DNA from: Arthrobacter sp. NicSoilB8
GTDB taxonomy: Bacteria > Actinomycetota > Actinomycetes > Actinomycetales > Micrococcaceae
Assembly (NCBI RefSeq): GCF_019977355.1
Contig: NZ_AP024655.1
Coordinates: 2,976,001 to 3,040,000 of the forward strand
Direction of reading: 5' to 3'
Length of the DNA: 64,000 nucleotides
Under the pieces are notes generated by a model, which had not been told where the DNA came from, did not search any database, and was given only the letters and a program-made list of their open reading frames with translations. The translations under genes and the position numbers were made by a program. Positions 1-8,557 of this stretch are shown here, one piece after another (the stretch's first letter is position 1; each line of letters starts with the position of its first letter).

Positions 1-364
1 TGCCCCCGGCGGCGGCGATGTATTCGTCGCCTTCTGCCACGAGGTCGGCGATGACTTCGCCGGACTTGGACTTCACTACGGTGCCCACGGGCACCGGAAG
101 GATCAGGGTCTCGCCGTTCTTGCCGCCGCGCCAGTCGCCCATGCCGGGACCGCCGTTAGTGGCGTGCCGGTGGGGGGCGTGGTGGTAGTCCAGGAGGGTG
201 GTGGTCTGCGGGTCGACGCGCAGGATGACGTCGCCGCCGTTGCCGCCGTTGCCGCCGTCGGGGCCGCCGAGGGGCTTGAACTTCTCGCGGTGCACGGAGA
301 CACAGCCATGGCCGCCGGTACCGCCGGATACGTGCAGTACTACCCGGTCTACAAAGCTAGCCAC
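1..364 (-). CDS. obg: GTPase Obg (CgtA), N-terminal part, cut by window edge
   Basis: Ribosome-associated GTPase that acts in late 50S assembly. Only about 121 N-terminal residues are present. They form the glycine-rich Obg fold: the start reads [20 protein letters not shown] and is followed by a [14 protein letters not shown] stretch and a [15 protein letters not shown] segment. The G domain lies outside the window. The start is GTG at 364 because GAGGAG sits six bases upstream. It is the last visible gene of the conserved rplU-rpmA-obg order, about 115 bases after rpmA on the same strand, as in most bacteria. Identity is very secure; full length and C-terminal domain cannot be judged here. 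Confidence 0.96.
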   Translation of the reverse strand, partial: MASFVDRVVLHVSGGTGGHGCVSVHREKFKPLGGPDGGNGGNGGDVILRVDPQTTTLLDYHHAPHRHATNGGPGMGDWRGGKNGETLILPVPVGTVVKSKSGEVIADLVAEGDEYIAAAGG

Positions 365-479
365 GTGGATCTCCTCAGTGCTGTTCCCGGACCCCAGAAA
401 GGCCCAAGTTGATTGTAATGCGGTTAAAACACCGGTGGAGCGGACCTAATGGCCCGCCCCACCGATTTAGAACTTGTTG

Positions 480-743
480 TTACTCTGCAGCTGCAGCAGT
501 CACGATGTTCACAACGCGACGACCACGGCGGGTGCCGAACTCGACGGCGCCGGGGGTCAGGGCGAACAGGGTGTCGTCGCCGCCGCGGCCTACGCCGGCG
601 CCCGGGTGGAAGTGGGTGCCGCGCTGGCGGACGATGATCTCGCCTGCGGAAACTACCTGGCCGCCGAAGCGCTTGACGCCGAGGTACTGGGCGTTGGAGT
701 CACGACCGTTGCGAGTGGAACTCGCGCCTTTTTTATGTGCCAT
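480..743 (-). CDS. rpmA: 50S ribosomal protein L27
   Basis: Large-subunit ribosomal protein whose N-terminal tail reaches the peptidyl-transferase centre. The 87-residue product has the usual length and begins [16 protein letters not shown], followed by the family core with GVKRFGGQ and GTHFHPG. There is no cleavable N-terminal extension of the Firmicutes type, so the mature protein should need only Met removal. It lies between rplU (60 bases upstream) and obg (115 bases downstream) on the same strand, the standard operon order. Confidence 0.98.
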   Translation of the reverse strand: MAHKKGASSTRNGRDSNAQYLGVKRFGGQVVSAGEIIVRQRGTHFHPGAGVGRGGDDTLFALTPGAVEFGTRRGRRVVNIVTAAAAE

Positions 744-803
744 TTGAAATGCCTGCCTTCAAAAATTCTGGGGAATCTGCTGGAACCTGAACAGTAACGA
801 AAG

Positions 804-1124
804 TTACTTGATACCGGTGATCTTGACCTTGGTCAATTCCTGACGGTGGCCCTGGCGCTTCTTGTAACCGGTCTTGTTCTTGAACTTCTGGATGACGATC
901 TTCGGACCACGGAGGTCTTCGAGGATCTCAGCCGTAACCGTTACCTTGGCCAGGTCCGCAGCAGCAGACGTGACTTTGTCACCGTCCACCAGGAGCAGTG
1001 CGGGCAACTCAAAGGTGCTGCCGGCTCCACCGGGGACGCGGTTCAGGGTAACGAAGTCTCCAACGGAAACCTTCTCTTGGCGGCCGCCTGCGCGGACAAT
1101 CGCGTACACCACTGGGGAACTCAC
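804..1124 (-). CDS. rplU: 50S ribosomal protein L21
   Basis: Large-subunit ribosomal protein binding 23S rRNA. The 106-residue frame ends in the highly conserved L21 tail: [22 protein letters not shown] followed by a TKVKITGIK end. The start is uncertain: GTG at 1124 (giving [13 protein letters not shown]) has GAGAG very close to it, while GTG at 1112 or 1109 would give the more typical VYAIVRAGG start. It is the first gene of the rplU-rpmA-obg unit and has a long untranslated region in front of it that could carry autoregulatory structure. Confidence 0.97.
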   Translation of the reverse strand: MSSPVVYAIVRAGGRQEKVSVGDFVTLNRVPGGAGSTFELPALLLVDGDKVTSAAADLAKVTVTAEILEDLRGPKIVIQKFKNKTGYKKRQGHRQELTKVKITGIK

Positions 1125-1517
1125 TTCTCTCGACGTTTATTACTAGATTTGCGTGCGGAACCTGGGGCCAAATTGTTTGGACCGGCTCACGCTGTGCCTC
1201 AACGCCGGTGGATTCCCCGGGGGAATCCATGAGCTACCCCCGGAACAAATCCGACTGGAATTCCAAGCGGATAGTTCTCAGGGTCATAACCCAAGTGTTG
1301 GCGTAAGCACCGAAGATCTAGAATACGCTAATTTTGCCTTCGGCCGCAAATGAGGCTGGTTCCGGCGGTAGTCCGTGATAGGCGCCACAGCGTCTCGAAT
1401 CCATGATCTCGACATTGTCTCAACACTTTGTCTTAACCAGGACCCCAACGCGGTGAAGCCGCCACGACTTCCGGAACCGTGCCCCACTATCCTACCGGCT
1501 GGAACGGCCCGCTGGTG
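1125..1517 (-). promoter_or_regulatory. Long leader/intergenic region upstream of rplU
   Basis: A gap of about 390 bases between the thiD-tenA stop and rplU holds no convincing gene. Reading toward rplU, a weak candidate -10 (TATTCT, complement of 1320-1325) has a TTGCGG about 18 bases before it. Downstream are a tight GC-rich hairpin (GGATTCCCC/GGGGAATCC, about 1210-1228) and a small CCAAA/TTTGG hairpin (about 1170-1182). L21 leaders that regulate ribosomal protein synthesis are known in Firmicutes; whether this one does the same is inference. Confidence 0.35.
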
Positions 1518-3200
1518 TCAGGCGTGCAGCCTCGGCGCGTCGAAGAAGTCCACTTCGTAGCGCGACGACTGCCGGAAGGCCAGGGCCATGGCCTCCCGCT
1601 CGCTCGCGGATGCCCGCCGGGCCGCCGCGTCGGTGTACGCGATGGCCTGACGGGTCGCGGCGGCAAAGTCCTCGTCGGCGTACGTCCGCAGCCAGTCGGC
1701 GTAGGGGTGCGCCCCGGGTGCGCCGCCGGCCAGGAACTCCCGGTGCAGGGTGGCGCCGACTTCGGCGTAGAGCCAGAAGCACGGCAGGGCTGCCGCCACG
1801 AGCACCCCGTAGCTGCCGGACACCGAGGCGGCCAGGAGGTGGTCCACGTAGGCTTTGGTGACCGGGCCGAGGATCGGTGCCGTGGGGCGGGTGCTGAGCC
1901 AGGAGCGGTGAAGCTCGGATTCGACTTCCAGGCATGTCTGCGCCGAGCGGGCCCAGAACAGCTGCTCGGCCTCGGTGGGGGCCAGGGCGGCGGCGCGGGC
2001 CAGGACACGGGAGTAGCCGTTGAGGTAGATGGCGTCCTGGGCGAGGTAATACGCGAACTCGTGCTCGGGCAGGGTTCCGTCAGCCAGGCCGCGGATGAAC
2101 TCCAGGGCGTAGATGGCCTCAAGATCGGCCGCGGCCCCTGCCCGGAGGGCTGCGGCGAACTCGCCTTCCGCCGGGCCGCGCGTGAATTCCTGCATGTGGT
2201 GGAAGTGGTGAACCGGGCCGTTCCCGGTGCCCACCTCCAGGACCGAGGCTTCGCGGAGCGCGCCCAGCAGCCACGGCTTGACCTCCCGGAGCGCCGCTTC
2301 CCAGTCCCCCACCCGGGCCTGCACGGTAGCCATGGCCGAGGACAGGGAGCAGCCGGTGCCGTGGCTGTTGCGCGTGGCGATCCGCTCCCCCGGCACCACC
2401 ACGGTCTCCCGGCCCAGCAGGCCCCCGGTGTTGACCAGCGCATCCGGGCAGCCGGCGTCAGTGCCGTCCCCGTCAGTGCCGTTCCCGGCGTCGGCGCCCG
2501 GCCGTCCGTTGTGGAGGTCTCCGTTGTGGAGGTCTCCGTTCTGGGGGTCTGCGCCCTGGAGGTGCCCGCCCTTGACCAGGACGGTGGTGCCGGTCTGGGC
2601 GGCCAGCCGCTTGCCCTGTGCCAGGGCCTCCGGCCAATCGGCCGCGACGGGTTCCTTGAGCAGGATGGCAAGTTCGGCGAGGTTCGGGGTAATGAGATCC
2701 GCCAGCGGCAGGAGGGCCTGCAGGGCGGCCTCGGCCGGTTCCTGCAGGAGCCGGTCGCCGCTGGTGGCGACCATCACCGGGTCCAGGACCACGACGGCGG
2801 GGCGCGTCTTTTCCAGCCAGCTGCGGACGGCGTCGATCACCGCGGCGTCGCCGAGCATGCCGATCTTGACGGCATCGATGCCGATGTCGTCGCTGATGGC
2901 GTCCAGCTGCGCGGTGAGGAAGGCCGCGGGGGGCACGTGAACGGCACGCACGCCCTGGGTGTTTTGCGCCGTCAGGGCCGTGATGGCGGCCATGCCGTAG
3001 CCGCCGTTGGCGGCGATGCTCTTCAGGTCCGCCTGGATGCCGGCGCCGCCGGACGGGTCCGAGCCGGCGATGGCCAGCACGCGGGGAATGCGGAGCGGCG
3101 CGGCCGGGTGCGGCCCGGAGGGCGGGACGTTCGCCGGAAGGAAATTGGTCGGCAGAAATTCGCTGGACAGAAATTCGGACGGATTCGATGTTGCGGGCAC
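1518..3200 (-). CDS. thiD: Bifunctional ThiD-TenA: HMP(-P) kinase fused to aminopyrimidine aminohydrolase
   Basis: Thiamine biosynthesis and salvage enzyme of about 560 residues. The N-terminal ThiD domain (about 40-335) phosphorylates hydroxymethylpyrimidine; it shows AIAGSDPSGGAGIQADLK, VLDPVMVATSG, LITPNLAE and the anion-hole NSHGTGCSLSSA. The C-terminal TenA domain (about 340-560) has the FxxYLxQDAIYL helix and the PCFWLY motif that holds the catalytic Cys, so it should hydrolyse aminopyrimidine breakdown products. A low-complexity stretch rich in Asn, Gly and Asp (repeated NGDLH) of about 35 residues sits in a ThiD surface loop. I chose GTG 3200 over ATG 3209: the ATG lies inside riboswitch stem P1, while GAAGGG is spaced nine bases before the GTG. 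The gene lies between rne and rplU on the same strand. Confidence 0.93.
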   Translation of the reverse strand: MPATSNPSEFLSSEFLPTNFLPANVPPSGPHPAAPLRIPRVLAIAGSDPSGGAGIQADLKSIAANGGYGMAAITALTAQNTQGVRAVHVPPAAFLTAQLDAISDDIGIDAVKIGMLGDAAVIDAVRSWLEKTRPAVVVLDPVMVATSGDRLLQEPAEAALQALLPLADLITPNLAELAILLKEPVAADWPEALAQGKRLAAQTGTTVLVKGGHLQGADPQNGDLHNGDLHNGRPGADAGNGTDGDGTDAGCPDALVNTGGLLGRETVVVPGERIATRNSHGTGCSLSSAMATVQARVGDWEAALREVKPWLLGALREASVLEVGTGNGPVHHFHHMQEFTRGPAEGEFAAALRAGAAADLEAIYALEFIRGLADGTLPEHEFAYYLAQDAIYLNGYSRVLARAAALAPTEAEQLFWARSAQTCLEVESELHRSWLSTRPTAPILGPVTKAYVDHLLAASVSGSYGVLVAAALPCFWLYAEVGATLHREFLAGGAPGAHPYADWLRTYADEDFAAATRQAIAYTDAAARRASASEREAMALAFRQSSRYEVDFFDAPRLHA

Positions 3201-3206
3201 GTCAGA

Positions 3207-3294
3207 CATCCCTTCGCCGGTGCTAACCGGACAGGTTCAACGGGTCTGGATCTCAGCCGGCCCGATGCGCGGCACCCCGTGTCAGTGCTCCAGC
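3207..3294 (-). promoter_or_regulatory. TPP riboswitch (THI element)
   Basis: Read on the minus strand, the element has the conserved blocks in order: ACACGGGGTGCC, GGCTGAGA, ACCCGTTGAACCTG, then GGTTAGCACCGGCGAAGGGA. P1 can be drawn as GACA pairing with TGTC. Its 3' strand runs directly into the thiD-tenA coding start, and the GAAGGG of the THI box doubles as the ribosome binding site. This layout implies translational control: TPP binding would hide the binding site. No U-run terminator is visible between the aptamer and the gene. Confidence 0.96.
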
Positions 3295-3466
3295 CTATCC
3301 GTTGCGCCCGGGCTGAACCGTTAACGGCAGGGCGGGCCCGGGCCGGAGCGGACGTATGTTACGTCCGTTCCGGCCAGAACCCGCCGGCCTGCCAGCCGCA
3401 GAAGCGGCCGGCAGGGCTAGTGCTGAATCGAAGTAGTGCTCAGTCGTACAGGATTACAGCTCAGGC

Positions 3467-6400
3467 TTACAGCTCCGAGGCCGGCACGCCGACGCCAAGG
3501 ATGATCGGCTCGTTGCCGGCCGGAGCGGCCGGCCTGGCCGCGGCAGGTGCCTTGGCTTCGTGAACCGACCCGGCCGCAGCCGGCCGCGTTGCCTCGCGAT
3601 GCTCCACGGAGGTCTCGTTGGCTGCCCCCTGGGCGCGGCTGGCGCTCCGGTTGCGGCGCCCGCGGCGGCCACGCGGAGTCGCGCTGTCCGCTGCCCGGGA
3701 GGCCGGTGCCTCGGTGGTGCGCCCTGCTGCCGGTGCGGTGGCCTGCGGTGCGGCGGCGGCCGTTGCCTGGCCGGCGTCCGTCCCGGCCGGCTTGCCGGCC
3801 TCGGCGTCGCCCAGGTTGGCGAAGGCCTCGGTCAGCAGGTCCAGGGTCAGGGCCGGTGCCTGCGTGTCCTCGGCGTGCTCGACGAACGGCAGGGCCACCT
3901 GCTCGCCGCCAAACGTCAGCACGGTCGCGGGACGGCCGGCAGCTTCCTCCGTGGCGGCCAGCTTCGTGACGGCGTCGACGGCGGCCTGGCGGGCCCCCGC
4001 TTCACTGGCGGCAGCGGCTTCCCCGTCATGCAGGTGCGCGGCGTGCGCCGCGGCGGCGATGTTCGCCAGCGCGGCACGCGTGGCCTCGGCCTTGGCGTGG
4101 CGTTCGGCCTCGGTGGGCTCGTGGTGGACCGCGGCCGGCGTGGACGGCATGGTCTCCGGCCCCTGGCCTCCCCGGCCGCGGCGGCGGCTCTTGCGATCGG
4201 TGCGCGCAGCAGGCTGGGCGGCTTCGGTGCGCGGAACGTAGTGCTCGGCGGCGACCGTGTTGGCGCGGCGGTGCTCGACCGGTTCGTCGTGCGTGACGAT
4301 GCCGCGGCCCGCGCAGGCTTCACACTGCTCGCCGAAGACTTCCAGCAGACCCGTGCCCATCCGCTTGCGCGTCATCTGCACGAGGCCCAGCGACGTCACC
4401 TCGGCCACCTGGTGCTTGGTGCGGTCCCGGCCCAGGCACTCCACCATGCGGCGCAGCACGAGGTCGCGGTTGGATTCGAGCACCATGTCGATGAAGTCGA
4501 TCACGATGATGCCGCCGATGTCGCGCAGGCGCAGCTGCCGGACGACTTCCTCGGCCGCTTCCAGGTTGTTCTTGGTGACGGTTTCTTCGAGGTTGCCGCC
4601 GGAGCCGGTGAACTTGCCGGTGTTGACGTCCACCACCGTCATGGCCTCGGTCCGGTCGATCACGAGGGATCCGCCCGAAGGCAGGAAGACCTTCCGGTCC
4701 AGGGCCTTGTGGATCTGCTCGTCGATGCGCCAGGCAGCGAAGATGTCCGTGTCCTTGGTCCACTTCTCGAGCCGGCCCACGAGGTCAGGTGCCACGTACG
4801 TGACGTAGGCCTCGATGGTGTCCCACGCTTCCTCGCCGGAGACGATCAGCTTGGAGAAGTCCTCGTTGAAGACGTCGCGGACCACCTTGATGGTGAGGTC
4901 AGGTTCGCCGTAGAGCAGCTCGGGAGCGAGGACCTTCGTGGACTTCGACTGGCTCTCGATGCCTTCCCACTGCGCGCGCAGCCGGTTGATGTCGTGCGTC
5001 AGCTCTTCCTCGGACGCCCCTTCGGCCGCGGTGCGGACAATGACGCCCGCGTCCTCGGGCAGGCGGTCCTTGAGGATCCGCTTGAGGCGGTTGCGTTCGA
5101 CGTCGGGCAGCTTGCGGGAGATGCCGGTCATGGAGCCGCCGGGAACGTACACGAGGTAGCGGCCGGGCAGCGAGATCTGGCTGGTGAGGCGGGCGCCCTT
5201 ATGGCCGACCGGATCCTTGGAAACCTGGACCAGGACGGAGTCGCCGGACTTGAGCGCGTTTTCGATCCGGCGCTGCTTGCCTTCGAGGTTGACGGCGTCC
5301 CAGTTCACTTCGCCGGCGTACAGGACGGCGTTGCGGCCGCGTCCGATGTCCACGAAGGCAGCCTCCATGGAGGGCAGCACGTTCTGGACCTTGCCCAGGT
5401 ACACGTTGCCGATCAGGGAATCCTGCTGGGTCTTGGACACGAAGTGCTCTGCCAGGACGCCGTCCTCGAGGACGCCGATCTGGATTCTGTCATCGCGCTG
5501 CCGGACGATCATCTGCCGGTCCACGGATTCGCGGCGGGCCAGGAACTCGGCCTCGGTGATGACGGTGCGGCGGCGGCCGGTGTCGCGGGACTCGCGCCGG
5601 CGCTGCTTCTTGGCCTCGAGCCGGGTGGAGCCCTTGACCGAGGTGACGCGGTTGTTGACCGGAGCCTCAGCCAGCGCACGCGGGGCGCGCACGCGCGTCA
5701 CGGTGTTGGGCGGGTCGTCGTCTCCCCCGCCGGTGAGTTCGAGATCCTGGTCACCGCGGCGGCGGCGGCGACGGCGGCGCGAGGTCACGCCGTCCTCGAG
5801 GACGCCTTCCTGGCCTTCGTCGCCCTCTTCCTCGGAGCCTTCACCATCGGTGTCGGGCTCGGCGGAGGTGCGGATGCGGCCGCGCCGGCCGCGGCTGCGA
5901 CGGCGACGGCGGCTGCCGGCGTCCTCGTCGCCCTCTTCTTCCTCGGCCTCCGCTGCTGCCGCAACGGGTGCCGGACGCACCACGGTGCTGAGGTCGGGGG
6001 CCTGGAAGATCACGGACGTGAGGGCTCCGGGTTCCATGAACAGGGACGCGGCGGGGTTTTCCGCGGGCTGGTCCCTCGGCTCTTCCGGCTGTGCCGCCGC
6101 CGGCTGTGCTTCCGCCGCGGCCTTAGCGTTCACGGCTGCTGCTTCCGCCGGGGCTTCTTCGTCGGCGGCGGCAGCTTCGGCGACTGCTTCGGTGACGGCT
6201 GCCTCGACTGCTGCCTCGCCCGGGGCCGCGGGAGCCTCCGCGGACTTCGGGGCAGCCTTCGCACGGCTGGTCCGGCGCCGGACCGGCTTCTCGGGGCCAT
6301 TGTCTTTCTCGGGGCCATGGTCCGCGGCGTCATGGCCCGCGACCTGCTCGCCGGCTTCGGCCGCAGCCGCACCGGCGTCGGACGCACCGGCGTCGGGTTC

Positions 6401-6757
6401 TTCGGCGAAGGCCGGCAGGGGCTCCGGGGCGGCAACAGGCTTGCGGGCACGGGTGCGCCGTGCGGGTGCCTTTGCCCTGGGGGCCGCCGCTTCACTGACT
6501 ACTTCACCGGCTGCTTCACCGGCTGCCGCACGGGCTTCGACGGCGACGGGTTCATCCGAGCCGGCCGCCTCGGCCAGGGCCGCGGCTTCAGCCGCGGCCT
6601 CAGCGGCTGCCGCGTCGTCGACCTTCGGGACGGGCGCCTTGCGGCGGGTCCGGACGGCCCTCTTCGGCGCTACCGGAGCTTCCGCTGCCCCATTTTCTTG
6701 CTCTTGCCCGGCAACCACTAGTTCTTCGTTACCGGCTACTACCTGGTCATTATCCAT
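3467..6757 (-). CDS. rne: Ribonuclease E/G family endoribonuclease
   Basis: Main RNA-decay and rRNA-processing endonuclease, about 1096 residues. A long Ala/Glu/Arg-rich, probably disordered N-terminal arm (about 1-400) contains Arg clusters such as [12 protein letters not shown]. It is followed by the S1-containing catalytic core starting near MIVRQRDDRIQIGVLEDG, the DNase-I-like region with VVDVNTGKF and IVIDFIDM (the two catalytic Asp), and the CEACAGRG Zn-link that tetramerises the family. A second Ala-rich low-complexity tail follows. The placement of disordered arms at both ends is the usual actinobacterial arrangement, unlike E. coli. The start is ATG 6757: AGGAG is ten bases upstream, whereas GTG 6769 would overlap it. 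The upstream gap is 540 bases, so a long 5' UTR is possible. Confidence 0.96.
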   Translation of the reverse strand: MDNDQVVAGNEELVVAGQEQENGAAEAPVAPKRAVRTRRKAPVPKVDDAAAAEAAAEAAALAEAAGSDEPVAVEARAAAGEAAGEVVSEAAAPRAKAPARRTRARKPVAAPEPLPAFAEEPDAGASDAGAAAAEAGEQVAGHDAADHGPEKDNGPEKPVRRRTSRAKAAPKSAEAPAAPGEAAVEAAVTEAVAEAAAADEEAPAEAAAVNAKAAAEAQPAAAQPEEPRDQPAENPAASLFMEPGALTSVIFQAPDLSTVVRPAPVAAAAEAEEEEGDEDAGSRRRRRSRGRRGRIRTSAEPDTDGEGSEEEGDEGQEGVLEDGVTSRRRRRRRRGDQDLELTGGGDDDPPNTVTRVRAPRALAEAPVNNRVTSVKGSTRLEAKKQRRRESRDTGRRRTVITEAEFLARRESVDRQMIVRQRDDRIQIGVLEDGVLAEHFVSKTQQDSLIGNVYLGKVQNVLPSMEAAFVDIGRGRNAVLYAGEVNWDAVNLEGKQRRIENALKSGDSVLVQVSKDPVGHKGARLTSQISLPGRYLVYVPGGSMTGISRKLPDVERNRLKRILKDRLPEDAGVIVRTAAEGASEEELTHDINRLRAQWEGIESQSKSTKVLAPELLYGEPDLTIKVVRDVFNEDFSKLIVSGEEAWDTIEAYVTYVAPDLVGRLEKWTKDTDIFAAWRIDEQIHKALDRKVFLPSGGSLVIDRTEAMTVVDVNTGKFTGSGGNLEETVTKNNLEAAEEVVRQLRLRDIGGIIVIDFIDMVLESNRDLVLRRMVECLGRDRTKHQVAEVTSLGLVQMTRKRMGTGLLEVFGEQCEACAGRGIVTHDEPVEHRRANTVAAEHYVPRTEAAQPAARTDRKSRRRGRGGQGPETMPSTPAAVHHEPTEAERHAKAEATRAALANIAAAAHAAHLHDGEAAAASEAGARQAAVDAVTKLAATEEAAGRPATVLTFGGEQVALPFVEHAEDTQAPALTLDLLTEAFANLGDAEAGKPAGTDAGQATAAAAPQATAPAAGRTTEAPASRAADSATPRGRRGRRNRSASRAQGAANETSVEHREATRPAAAGSVHEAKAPAAARPAAPAGNEPIILGVGVPASEL

Positions 6758-6769
6758 ATGTGGCGACAC

Positions 6770-7299
6770 TCCTGCCCCTGATGCGCCGCCACATTCGGCG
6801 CCCGTTGGGGCAAATATGCGTCAACACCCGCAGGCATTGACAGAAGTCAATTGGATACCCTCAGGTTCGCACCGGCAGTGGGGTGCGGCAGCCCTGGAGG
6901 GCCGGCGAGATTGTTTTGGAACCCGTTGACCTACACGCCACAACCAGGTGCCGTCCAATGGCATTGCGGGACAGCTGGAATCAGCGGATCCTCAGCTCCC
7001 TGCTCATCATTGGCGGTCTTGAAACAAAATCGCCGGACCGGAATCCGGATGTGGATCGGGTTCCAGCCACGATCATTGTCTCACAACAGCCGTCAAAGCT
7101 GGCGTAGGCGGCGCTGCGAGTGCCCAGGGAACTGCGGGACGGCAGGGGCGCGGCGTGCGCTGCGCCGTTTTGCGAGGTGGCCCGCGGCTCGTTCCGTGGC
7201 TCGCGCTGCGGCTCGTCCTGTGGCTTCTTCTGCGGCGCCACCCAGCCAGCGGAGTTACAATCGGGGCCAGAAGCACCCGACTAAAAGGACTCATATTCC
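6770..7299. promoter_or_regulatory. Divergent intergenic region between rne and the VKOR gene
   Basis: About 530 bases with no supported gene; the short frames here are low-complexity and lack ribosome binding sites. On the plus strand TACAAT (7256-7261) is a good -10 about 38 bases before the VKOR start. On the rne side there is a small inverted repeat TTGAC-N4-GTCAA near 6837-6850 and several AT-richer blocks (about 7015-7090) that could hold the rne promoter. I cannot assign a transcription start with confidence. Confidence 0.4.
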
Positions 7300-7971
7300 A
7301 TGCCCAGCATCTCCAGCACCGCCGGCGACGCGGCCGTGCACCACCCGGGTTCCGGGCCGGTTCCCGCGGACCGGTCGTTTCCCACGATGACCCGCGACCG
7401 CCCGTTCGCCTGGCTCCTGCTGATCACCGGCGTCATCGGCTGGCTCGCCTCCGGTGCCCTGGTGCTGGAGAAGCTGGAGGTCCTGAAGGACCCGAACCAC
7501 GTCACGGTCTGTGACGTGAATCCGTGGATCTCCTGCGGCCAGGTCATGCAGACTCCGCAGAGTTCCGTGTTCGGGTTCCCCAACATGTTCATCGGCATTG
7601 TCGCCTTCGCGGTGATCATCACGACGGCCATGGGCATCCTGGCCGGCGCAAAATTCGCCCGGTGGTACTGGCTGGGGCTGCAGACGGGCGTGACGCTGGG
7701 CTTCGCGTTCGTGGTCTGGCTCTGGTCCCAGGCCTTGTACGCCATCCACATTCTCTGCCCGTTCTGCATGATCGTCTGGGCCGTCATGATCCCGCTGTTC
7801 GTCTGGGTGACCGTGCGCAACATCTCCCACGGCGTGATCCCGCTGCCCGCGGGCCCCACAAAGGTCCTGGGCGACGCAGGCTGGATCATCACGGCGCTGC
7901 TCTACGTCGCCGTTGTCGCCACGATCTTCTTCGCCTTCATCCAGGTGTTCATCGGGACGTCCGGCTACTGA
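7300..7971 (+). CDS. Vitamin K epoxide reductase (VKOR) family membrane protein
   Basis: Integral membrane thiol oxidoreductase of 223 residues. In bacteria this family reoxidises DsbA-like proteins with menaquinone. After a short cytosolic tail come about five hydrophobic segments. The active-site CPFC is at residues 153-156 and the loop cysteine pair at 71 and 79 (CDVNPWISC), so both redox pairs are intact. ATG 7300 is supported by AAAGGA about ten bases upstream; a later Met at residue 30 is possible. No DsbA partner is adjacent; the nearest thioredoxin-fold gene, at 23.1 kb, looks cytosolic. The gene is followed by a 26-bp perfect palindrome before the convergent ndk. Confidence 0.93.
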   Translation: MPSISSTAGDAAVHHPGSGPVPADRSFPTMTRDRPFAWLLLITGVIGWLASGALVLEKLEVLKDPNHVTVCDVNPWISCGQVMQTPQSSVFGFPNMFIGIVAFAVIITTAMGILAGAKFARWYWLGLQTGVTLGFAFVVWLWSQALYAIHILCPFCMIVWAVMIPLFVWVTVRNISHGVIPLPAGPTKVLGDAGWIITALLYVAVVATIFFAFIQVFIGTSGY

Positions 7972-7999
7972 GCGCGCAAAAGCACCATCAGTGAGAGAT

Positions 8000-8054
8000 G
8001 AGGCAACAGTTAAGGCCAATGTTCAACATGAACATTGGCCTTAACTGTTGCCTC
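8000..8054. repeat. 26-bp perfect inverted repeat with 3-nt loop
   Basis: Arms at 8000-8025 and 8029-8054 are exact reverse complements, separated by ACA. It lies between the VKOR stop and the ndk stop, so it could end transcription from both sides. It is less GC-rich than the other terminators in the window and has no U-run on either side, which makes an ordinary intrinsic terminator less obvious. Confidence 0.95.
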
Positions 8055-8091
8055 GGTGAGGCGCGGGTCCGGAAGCCCCGGACCGGACGTC

Positions 8092-8505
8092 CTAGAACCA
8101 GATCTTGATCTCGCGTTCGGCGGACTCCACGGAATCCGAGCCGTGGACCAGGTTCTGCTGCACCTTCAGGCCCCAGTCGCGGCCGAAGTCGCCGCGGATG
8201 GTGCCGGGCGCCGCCGTCGTCGGGTCCGTGGTGCCGGCGAGGGAACGGAAGCCCTCGATCACGCGGTGGCCCTCGAAGATCGCGGCGACCACAGGGCCGC
8301 TGAGCATGAATTCAACCAGCGGCTCGTAGAAGGGCTTGCCGACGTGCTCCTCGTAGTGCTGTTCCAGCAGCTCGCGGCTCGCGTGGACTTTCTTGAGCTC
8401 GGCCAGGGTGTAGCCCTTGGCTTCGATCCGGCCGAGGATGGCGCCGGACAGGTTGCGGGCGACGCCGTCGGGCTTGATCAGGACGAGGGTGCGCTCAATG
8501 CTCAC
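8092..8505 (-). CDS. ndk: Nucleoside diphosphate kinase
   Basis: Balances NTP and dNTP pools by phosphate transfer from ATP through a phospho-histidine. The product is 137 residues, the usual family length, and begins [18 protein letters not shown]. The catalytic His is residue 121 in NLVHGSDS. I chose GTG 8505, with GGAG five bases before it, over the upstream-extended frame, whose added residues are Pro/Arg-rich and unlike the family. It is the last gene of the ileS-folC-DUF4233-ndk cluster. Confidence 0.97.
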   Translation of the reverse strand: MSIERTLVLIKPDGVARNLSGAILGRIEAKGYTLAELKKVHASRELLEQHYEEHVGKPFYEPLVEFMLSGPVVAAIFEGHRVIEGFRSLAGTTDPTTAAPGTIRGDFGRDWGLKVQQNLVHGSDSVESAEREIKIWF

Positions 8506-8557
8506 AGCTGCTCCAATGTGTTGGGGTGGGGTTCGAGTCAAGTCTACGGGGTTCGGG

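Noticed and set aside
3560..6721. A 1053-codon open frame on the plus strand antisense to rne
   Set aside because: GC-rich codon bias keeps the complementary frame open; the translation shows no domain and the RNase E reading is certain.
6758..6769. GTG 6769 as rne start
   Set aside because: It overlaps the AGGAG that correctly spaces ATG 6757.
7155..7514. Plus-strand frame overlapping the VKOR start
   Set aside because: It runs out of frame over clear VKOR codons and has an Arg/Pro-rich composition typical of shadows.
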